DNA from: Sinorhizobium fredii USDA 205 | GTDB lineage: Bacteria; Pseudomonadota; Alphaproteobacteria; Rhizobiales; Rhizobiaceae | Assembly: GCF_001461695.1 (NCBI RefSeq) | Contig: NZ_AUTC01000128.1 | Coordinates: forward strand, 38,977-102,976 | Reading direction: 5' to 3' | Length of the DNA stretch: 64,000 bases | Shown here: piece by piece, positions 58,212 to 64,000 of the stretch | How positions within the stretch are numbered: position 1 is the first letter of the stretch | Layout of the letters: each line of letters begins with the position of its first letter | Notes under the pieces: generated by a model | The model's input: only the letters and a program-made list of their open reading frames with translations | Database searches by the model: none | What the model was told of the DNA's origin: nothing | Position numbers and translations under genes: made by a program

Positions 58212-59617
58212 CTATTCCCGAACGCGGGTACGCTCGCCGATGAAGGTTTCGACGTTTTTCAGCTCAGCATCCAGAATATCGAAACGCTCCGCCCTAGTCA
58301 TCAGATCAGCAAGCCACGTCGGAAGCGTGGGGTCAATACCACTGGCCGATTTTACCGCGTCGGGAAATTTCGCGGGGTGGGCGGTGCCGAGAACCACCAT
58401 CGGTGCCGACGGCTTCTCGTGCCTGGCGGCGACGCAGACGCCGATTGCCGTATGCGGATCAAGGAGATAGCCCGATTTCTTGAAAGTCTCGCGGATCGTT
58501 GCGGCCACCTGCTTTTCCGACGCGCGCCCAGCGCGAAATTCCTTGCGAATTTTTTTCAGTGCGCCCTCGTCGATCGCAAAGGAACCGGATTGCTTGAGGC
58601 TTGCCATGGCGGCGCGCACTTCTGACGCCTCGCGCCCAAAGGCCTCGAACAGCAGCCTCTCGAAGTTGGACGAGATCTGGATGTCCATCGACGGCGAGGT
58701 CGTCGCCTTCACCTCCCGCATCTCGTAGCGGCCGGTCTTCAGCGTGCGCGCCAGAATGTCGTTCTCGTTGGTCGCGATGATGAGTTTGTCGATCGGCAGG
58801 CCCATGCGCTTGGCCACATAGCCGGCGAAGATGTCGCCGAAATTGCCGGTCGGCACGGTGAAGGAGATCCTCCGGTCCGGGCCGCCGAGGGCAATGGCCG
58901 TCGTGAAATAGTAGACGATCTGCGCCATGATGCGCGCCCAGTTGATCGAGTTGACGCCCGACAGCTTGACGCGATCGCGAAAGGCCGTGTCGTTGAACAT
59001 GGCTTTCACCACATTCTGGCAATCGTCGAAATTGCCGTTGACGGCGATCGCATGCACGTTCGATGCATTGGCGGTCGTCATCTGCCTCTGCTGGACCGGC
59101 GAGACCTTTCCATGCGGGAAGAGAATGAAGATGTCGGTCCGATCCCGACCGGCAAAGGCGTCGATCGCAGCACCCCCCGTATCGCCGGAGGTCGCCCCGA
59201 CGATCGTCGCCCGTTCGCCGCGTTCGGCAAGAACATGGTCCATCAAGCGGGCGAGCAATTGCATCGCGACGTCCTTGAAGGCGAGCGTCGAACCGTGGAA
59301 GGCTCCATGACGAATGCGTTGGGGCCGGTCTGGACGAGCGGTGCAATGGCCGGATGGCGGAAAGTGGCATAGGCCTCGTCGATCATCTCGCGGAACTTCG
59401 CCGCCGGGATTTCACCGTTCGTGAAGGGCTGGAGAACCGTGAAGGCGATTTCCTGATAGGATTTGCCGCGCAAGGCCCGGATTTCCTTCTTCGAGAAGGT
59501 CGGCCATTCCTTCGGCAGGTAGAGGCCGCCGTCCCGGGCGAGCCCTGCCAGAAGAGCGTCGCAGAAACCGAGGGGCGCTGCTTCCCCGCGCGTCGAAATA
59601 TACTTCACCTTCTTCAT
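58212..59617 (-). pseudogene. thrC: Threonine synthase gene with a one-base frameshift
   Basis: The N-terminal part is open from ATG 59617 (MKKVKYISTRGEAAPLGF) to NAFVME, then continues out of frame. The expected LFHGSTLAFKDVAMQLLARLMDHV lies in the next frame and reads open to 58212. One base is missing at 59301-59302 (GAG-CC-TTC where GAG-CNC-TTC is expected). The intact product would be about 468 residues of the PLP-dependent threonine synthase family. The lysine segment FKD is retained in the second frame. thrB (49142) is intact. Loss would mean threonine auxotrophy, so an error in the sequence is likely. Confidence 0.9.
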
Positions 59618-60026
59618 CCTTCGTTACCGCATCTCAAGGTTACAGCGGGCATGCGGTCGGTCGATCGCCCCTTACCGCGCTATCACGCCGGCGTTGCATA
59701 TCCTTTAAGGGAGAACCGCCGTCCGGCCACCTATTTGTTCCAGTTCGCCGAAAATCGCCCGGCCATTCTTGTCACCGTGGCAAATTTCCGGGCTTCTTCG
59801 GAAATTGGAGCTTGCGACGGCCGACCGGTCGATTTTTCGATTTGCCGCTGCTATAGACGATGCCCGAAGGCCGAGAAAGGCCTTCATCGATCGTCGGTCT
59901 GGAGAAGGAGGGGATTTGCGCATGGGTTCCTGCTCCGGCCATGGAAGGGATTGCGACAGCTTCGGCCCAACTGGCCGCGGTTGCTGTGATCTCAAAGTCT
60001 CACCGGTTCAGTAGGGGTCCTGCAAC
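59618..60026. other. 409-base divergent intergenic region (thrC / lipoprotein gene)
   Basis: No gene is supported. It has a small hairpin gaaggcc..ggccttc (59866-59885) near the lipoprotein side and an A/T-poor composition. Promoters for both flanking genes must be here, but I cannot place them. Confidence 0.4.
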
Positions 60027-60575
60027 GTGTCTGGCAAAGTGTCTCGCCATCTTTTCGCAATGTCTGTCCTTTTGGTCGTCGCCGGCTGTAACAAGACGCA
60101 AGACGGCGGCGCCATCGAAGCGGGCGGCAACGCGAACGCGCCGACGCCAGCCGTCATCCAGGCGACTTGCCCGCCGGTGATGCTGAGAGACGGCACCGCC
60201 TCTTACCGCACCTATGCGAAGGGCGGGAAGGACGATCCGACCAAGGTCGTCTACCAGGCGTCGCTTGCCGACACCACGCGGCAATGCGTGCAAAGCGAGG
60301 GCTCCCTGACGGTGACGGTGGTCGCCCAGGGTCGCGTCGTGGCCGGTCCCGCCGGCGGTCCGGGCAAGCTGACCATGCCGATCCGTGTCGCCGCGACCGA
60401 CGGGGAAAAGACGCTCTACTCCGAACTGACGCAATACCCGGTCGAGGTTCCGCCGGGCAGCACCACTACGCAGTTCGTCTTCACCAAGGCGGATGTTACC
60501 TTGCCGGCCGGGGCCGGATCCGACGCCAAGATTTTCGTCGGCTTCGACGAGGGACCGCAAAAGGCCAAGCAGTAG
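60027..60575 (+). CDS. Putative lipoprotein of unknown function
   Basis: 182 residues from GTG 60027; the ATG at codon 12 would leave too short a signal. A lipobox VVAGC (Cys about residue 21) is followed by a Gly/Ala-rich linker and a beta-rich domain with CPPVMLRDGTASYRTYAKG, SLTVTVVAQGRVVAGPAGGPG and IFVGFDEGPQ. I do not know the family. It is a single gene between the divergent thrC and the convergent LivK-type gene. Confidence 0.75.
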   Translation: MSGKVSRHLFAMSVLLVVAGCNKTQDGGAIEAGGNANAPTPAVIQATCPPVMLRDGTASYRTYAKGGKDDPTKVVYQASLADTTRQCVQSEGSLTVTVVAQGRVVAGPAGGPGKLTMPIRVAATDGEKTLYSELTQYPVEVPPGSTTTQFVFTKADVTLPAGAGSDAKIFVGFDEGPQKAKQ

Positions 60576-60738
60576 CGGACAGGCAGAAGCGGCGCGGTGA
60601 CGGGGTTTGGCCCTCTCTCCGCGAGGCGGGCGAGGGGAAGGTATTCACCTCTCCCTTCCTCCATGCTGAAGGCGCGTAGCCGACACGCCGGATGAGCGGC
60701 AAGATTCGCTCAAACGCTTTTCAGCCTCCAAATATGTA

Positions 60739-60763
60739 AACGCCGGGACATCGCCCCGGCGTT
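60739..60763 (-). terminator. Hairpin after the LivK-type gene
   Basis: A 9-bp stem aacgccggg (60739-60747) with cccggcgtt (60755-60763) lies 18 bases downstream of the binding-protein stop codon on the minus strand. It is followed there by tacatatttgg, with no full T-run. It is the most likely terminator for that gene. Confidence 0.65.
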
Positions 60764-60780
60764 CCAATGTCAGCATCCGC

Positions 60781-61887
60781 TTACTCGGCCGCGACGCTCT
60801 TGCCGGCTTCCCATTTGTAGAGCGAGAAGCTCGGCGAGGTGAGGTCGCCGGTTTCGCCATAGGTCAGCTTGCCGATCACCGTGTCGATCTCCTCGCCGGA
60901 CTTGATCGCCGTCGCAACGGCGGTTGCATCCTCGGCGGAGCCGGCCTTCTCGATGCCGGCCTTGATGACCTGGACGGCCGCATAGGCGTTGAGCGTGAAG
61001 GCTTCGGCCGGGATGTTCTTCGCCTTGAGCGCCTCGATCACCGGGGCGGCGGCCGGGTTGCGGGTCGCGTCGCTGGCATTCGTGAAGATCGTTCCCTCGG
61101 CAGCATTCGCCCCGATCGCCCAGAACTCGGTATTGGAGAGGCCGTCGCCGCCGATCAGCTGCGCGTTGACTCCCTGATCGCGCATCTGGCGGATCATCAG
61201 GCCGGCCTCGGCGTGATAGCCGCCGAAATAGACGACGTCGACATTCTCGGCCTTGAGGCGTGTGACGATGGCGCTGAAATCCTTCTCACCGGGGTTCAGG
61301 CCCTCGTAGACGACGTCCGTGATGCCGCCCGCATTGATTGCCGCCTTGAAGCCATCGGCGAGGCCCTTGCCGTAGGCACCCTTGTCGTGCAGCACGGCGA
61401 CGCGCTTGTCCTTGAGGTTCTTCACGACGTAGTCGGCGGCGACGACGGCCTGCTGGTCGTCGCGGCCGCAGGTGCGCAGCACGTTCCACAGCCCGCGGGT
61501 GGTGAGATCCGGTGTGGTCGCCGTCGGGGTGACCATCAGGATGCCGTTCTCGGCCAGCACGTCGGACGCCGGCATGGCCGTGCCGGAAAGCACCGGCCCG
61601 ACGACATAGCGCACGCCTTCGCCGGCGAGCTGGTTCGAGACCGAGACGGATTGCTTCGGTTCGCCGGCGTCGTCGACGATCTTGATGACAATCTTCTCGC
61701 CCTTGATGCCGCCGGCGTTGTTGATGGCTTCGACGGCTGCCTCGGCGCCGTTCTTCACTTGCTCGCCGAAGGCCGCGACCGGGCCGGTGAGCGGGGTGAT
61801 CACGCCGAGCGTGATGTCGGCATGGGCGAGCGGCGCGAAGGCCACTCCGGCAGCCAGGGTCATTCCTGTCAACAGTGAAAGACGCAT
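60781..61887 (-). CDS. Branched-chain amino acid ABC transporter substrate-binding protein (LivK-like)
   Basis: 368 residues. A signal peptide (about 1-23, ending PLAHAD) precedes a type I periplasmic binding fold with the family start [39 protein letters not shown] and [16 protein letters not shown]. It binds branched-chain or similar amino acids for a Liv-type ABC importer, none of whose other genes are here. The gene stands alone, with a partial palindromic repeat about 50 bases upstream. The neighbouring HAD and GntR genes may or may not be linked. Confidence 0.92.
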   Translation of the reverse strand: MRLSLLTGMTLAAGVAFAPLAHADITLGVITPLTGPVAAFGEQVKNGAEAAVEAINNAGGIKGEKIVIKIVDDAGEPKQSVSVSNQLAGEGVRYVVGPVLSGTAMPASDVLAENGILMVTPTATTPDLTTRGLWNVLRTCGRDDQQAVVAADYVVKNLKDKRVAVLHDKGAYGKGLADGFKAAINAGGITDVVYEGLNPGEKDFSAIVTRLKAENVDVVYFGGYHAEAGLMIRQMRDQGVNAQLIGGDGLSNTEFWAIGANAAEGTIFTNASDATRNPAAAPVIEALKAKNIPAEAFTLNAYAAVQVIKAGIEKAGSAEDATAVATAIKSGEEIDTVIGKLTYGETGDLTSPSFSLYKWEAGKSVAAE

Positions 61888-61937
61888 CGTGTTTCCTCCT
61901 TGGAATTAACCGCTACCGCGCCCAGACGCACGACGGC

Positions 61938-61986
61938 CGCTGTAGCACTTTGAACTGCTGCGTGGTCCTGAATTGGAACCATGCAG
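61938..61986 (-). repeat. Truncated RIME-like repeat upstream of the LivK-type gene
   Basis: cgctgtag (61938-61945), cactttgaactg linker and ctgcgtg..catgcag (about 61958-61986) match the inverted copy at 37148-37215, but the core between the last arms is shortened (gtcctgaattggaac) and the opposite ctacagcg arm is missing. Confidence 0.7.
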
Positions 61987-62166
61987 TCGTCGGTGTTGAT
62001 ATAGCCCTCGTGCGCCGTCCGAAAAGCCGCGGATTCTTGGAGGAAAGCTATGCAACGCGGCATGCCGTTCTTGGCGCGTCATTATGACACGCGCCATGGT
62101 CGTTCGAGGCGTTGCGCCGGTGATCGCCGGAGCAGGGGTCGTCGCGAACCCGTATCGGGCGGGGGA

Positions 62167-62862
62167 TCAGGCCGTCAGTGACTCAGACCATTCGGTAAGC
62201 GCCGCGATGACTCCCGGCAGCGCGGCCATGCGCGAGATGACGGTCTCGGCGCCCGCTTCCGTCAGCTTGTCGGCATGCGAGGGATAGGTGTGCGAGCCGC
62301 CCGTGAAGCCGACCACACGCATGCCTGCCGCACAGGCCCCATGCACGCCGTGCACCGAATCCTCGATGACGAGGACGCGTGCCGGATCGACGCCGAACTG
62401 GGCTGCACCATGCAGGAAAATATCCGGCTTCGGCTTGACACGGTCGGGGCCGAGATCGCGCGCCGAATAGATGTGCTTGCCGAAATGATCCTTGATGCCG
62501 ACCTTGCCCAGCATCGTTGCAAGCCGCGCAGACGTCGAGTTCGAGCAGATGCAGTGCGGCAGCGTCAACTGCAGCAGCACCGGCTTGACGCCGTCGATGA
62601 TCTTGACGTCACGGGCGAGCCGCTTGTCGAGAATGGTGTCGACACGGTCGATCAACGTGGCGGAAAGCGGGATGCTGACTTCCTTTTCGATTGCCAGCAG
62701 GGTGTCGCGCCAGGTCATGCCTGCGAAGCGCTCGCTCATCTCTTCAATGCTGATCGGGTAGCCGGCCTCGGTCAGGAGCTCCGCCTCGACTTCCGAGGCG
62801 ATGATTTCCGAATCGACGAGAACGCCGTCGCAGTCGAAGATAATGAGGTCGATACCGGTCAT
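62167..62862 (-). CDS. HAD family hydrolase (phosphatase)
   Basis: 231 residues from ATG 62862, with AAGGA six bases upstream. Motif I is FDCDGVLVDSE (nucleophile Asp), motif II CSNSTSARL, motif III KPKPDIFLHGA and motif IV VIEDSVHGVHGA. The helical cap (type C1) places it with beta-phosphoglucomutase or 6-phosphogluconate phosphatase-like enzymes; the substrate is open. It is divergent from the GntR gene. Confidence 0.91.
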   Translation of the reverse strand: MTGIDLIIFDCDGVLVDSEIIASEVEAELLTEAGYPISIEEMSERFAGMTWRDTLLAIEKEVSIPLSATLIDRVDTILDKRLARDVKIIDGVKPVLLQLTLPHCICSNSTSARLATMLGKVGIKDHFGKHIYSARDLGPDRVKPKPDIFLHGAAQFGVDPARVLVIEDSVHGVHGACAAGMRVVGFTGGSHTYPSHADKLTEAGAETVISRMAALPGVIAALTEWSESLTA

Positions 62863-63034
62863 TTTGCGTCCTTGGGAGAGAGGCGCCGCCGGTAGGGGAG
62901 GAGCTGAAATGCGGCGCGGAAATAGGGTCCCGGCAGATTTATACGATGGCAGATCAAAGCTCAACCTTTGGAAATCGACTTGCGGAGGTTGTAGCTTGCT
63001 CGACAGGCCCGGGCTGCGCCTCTATCTGTAGCGC

Positions 63035-63703
63035 ATGAAGAAGGAACACGACGACACGCTTGCAAGCCGGATCAGCCGGGCGCTCGCCGAGAGGATCATC
63101 TCCGGGGCGCTCTCGCCGGGTGAGCGGCTGCGTCAGGATCATGTCGCCGAGGAGTTCGGCGCCAGTCACGTCCCCGTGCGCGAGGCCTTCCGACGCCTGG
63201 AGGCGCAGGGCCTCGCCGTCAGCGAGCCGCGTCGGGGCGTGCGCGTTGCTTCCTTTGATCTCAAGGAGGTCCGCGAGGTGGCGGAGATGCGCGCGGCCCT
63301 GGAGGTGCTGGCGCTCCGCCATGCCATACCCCATTTGACGCCTGCCATTCTCGATCGCGCCGAGGCGGCAACGGTTGCAGCGGACAGATCGCGCGACGTG
63401 CGGAGCTGGGAGGCGGCAAATCGGGCCTTCCACCGCCTGATCCTGGAGCCCTGTGCCATGCCGCGCCTGCTTGCCGCGATTGACGACCTTCATGCGACAA
63501 GCGCCCGCTTCCTTTTCTCCGCCTGGCGTTCCAGTTGGGAGGCGCGCACCGACCATGACCACCGTGCCATCCTCGCGGCGCTGCGGCAGGGAAGGGGCGA
63601 GAAGGCCGCCACCATCCTCGAGCGCCATGTCGGCTGGATTGGCAAAACGCCGGTCAAGACCGCCGGCGGCGAAATCCGCGATGCCTTTTCTATCGTCGGC
63701 TAG
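63035..63703 (+). CDS. GntR family transcriptional regulator (FCD/FadR subgroup)
   Basis: 222 residues. The winged helix (about 10-75) contains RIISGALSPGERLRQDHVAEEFGASHVPVREAFRRLEAQGL. The C-terminal FCD domain (about 85-210) has the metal-binding histidines (NRAFHRLI, DHRAIL, ILERHVG). It probably responds to a carboxylate or sugar acid; the divergent HAD gene is an obvious target. Its TAG stop (63701-63703) is part of the left end of the MITE that follows. Confidence 0.9.
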   Translation: MKKEHDDTLASRISRALAERIISGALSPGERLRQDHVAEEFGASHVPVREAFRRLEAQGLAVSEPRRGVRVASFDLKEVREVAEMRAALEVLALRHAIPHLTPAILDRAEAATVAADRSRDVRSWEAANRAFHRLILEPCAMPRLLAAIDDLHATSARFLFSAWRSSWEARTDHDHRAILAALRQGRGEKAATILERHVGWIGKTPVKTAGGEIRDAFSIVG

Positions 63704-63959
63704 GGTCAGGACCTATTAAATTCATCCATTCTGTTCAGGTCCATGGGATTGGATGGAAGAAAACAAGCGGAAGGCAAGACCTCGAGCATTGTTTTCGATC
63801 AGACGGCCCATGGACCTGAACCCGAAGGGCGCGGTGGATTTCGCGCCTGACCGCGTCGGGAAGATTTGAAAATGTGCCGGCATTTCCTGCATCTTCCCTC
63901 CTAGTCAGACGCGAAATCCGCCACGCGGAATGGATGAATTTAATAGGTCCTGACCCTAG
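63700..63959. mobile_element. MITE-like element, 260 bp, 32-bp perfect terminal inverted repeats
   Basis: The ends ctagggtcaggacctattaa.. (63700-63731) and its exact complement (63928-63959) are 32 bases long. Inside, a second pair gttcaggtccatggg/cccatggacctgaac (63733-63747 and 63807-63821) is perfect, and a third ggatttcgcgcctgac/gtcagacgcgaaatcc (63836-63851 and 63904-63919) has one mismatch. Together with gggaagat/atcttccc they fold almost the whole element. There is no open frame for a transposase. A CTAG (or TA) target duplication is implied at the ends. It follows the GntR gene directly. Confidence 0.85.
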
Positions 63960-64000
63960 TCACCTGGAACTGAAGTTCATTACATTGTACGCTTGGCCTC

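Overview
This window looks like chromosomal DNA of a Sinorhizobium/Ensifer-type rhizobium. The basis is high GC, the gene content (a bioMNY biotin uptake operon, gbcAB glycine-betaine catabolism, FabI, an aa3 oxidase cluster with the small CtaF, DUF1217, DUF1344 and IalB proteins) and several copies of a two-module palindromic intergenic repeat of the rhizobial RIME kind. The assignment rests on family recognition and overall resemblance, not on a database search. Almost all of the window is ordinary core genome. No rRNA, tRNA, CRISPR, prophage, transposase or defence island was seen.

Layout. 1-6.0 kb: a partial unknown gene, a DUF1217 flagellar-type protein, a GlcD-like FAD oxidase with threonylcarbamoyl-AMP synthase, and an unknown protein. 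6.5-13.9 kb: gbcAB (glycine betaine demethylation), a GH25 lysozyme-like protein, a CorA/ZntB transporter gene broken by an in-frame stop, and an acyl-CoA dehydrogenase with a crotonase-fold partner. 14-20.3 kb, minus strand: histone deacetylase-like protein, xseB, pirin, dxs, tlyA and an RNA (uracil-5) methyltransferase. 20.4-26.3 kb: enoyl reductase-like protein, hotdog thioesterase, then bioM-bioN-bioY followed without gaps by an acyl-CoA ligase and a thiolase. 26.4-40.3 kb: frameshifted ycaQ-like gene, tldD, a GNAT protein, a SPOR-domain DD-carboxypeptidase, a polysaccharide deacetylase, pdxH, a DnaJ-class protein, fabI, a phosphatase, aroC, ribBA and an ialB-like gene. 40.6-50.6 kb, plus strand: the aa3 oxidase operon ctaC-D-B-F-G-E followed by an L,D-transpeptidase, DUF983, surf1, DUF1304, ispH, thrB and rnhA. 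50.7-64 kb: peroxiredoxin, a DsbD-alpha-like protein, yqgE, a large membrane GGDEF/EAL protein with an acetyltransferase, an M16 peptidase, a frameshifted thrC, a lipoprotein, a LivK-type binding protein, a HAD phosphatase, a GntR regulator and a 260-bp MITE.

The most notable signals are: three interrupted genes (corA/zntB stop at codon 13; single-base frameshifts in ycaQ and thrC), which are either real decay or consensus errors; a perfect TTGAT-N4-ATCAA FNR/FixK box just before ctaC; a palindromic repeat that supplies the last 24 codons and the stop of the polysaccharide deacetylase; a MITE inserted exactly at, and restoring, the stop codon of the GntR gene; a thiolase in the biotin-uptake operon whose second catalytic cysteine is a glycine; and a RibBA whose cyclohydrolase half lacks the zinc-site cysteines. 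I did not find a convincing wholly new multi-gene system. The bioMNY-ligase-thiolase operon is the closest candidate.
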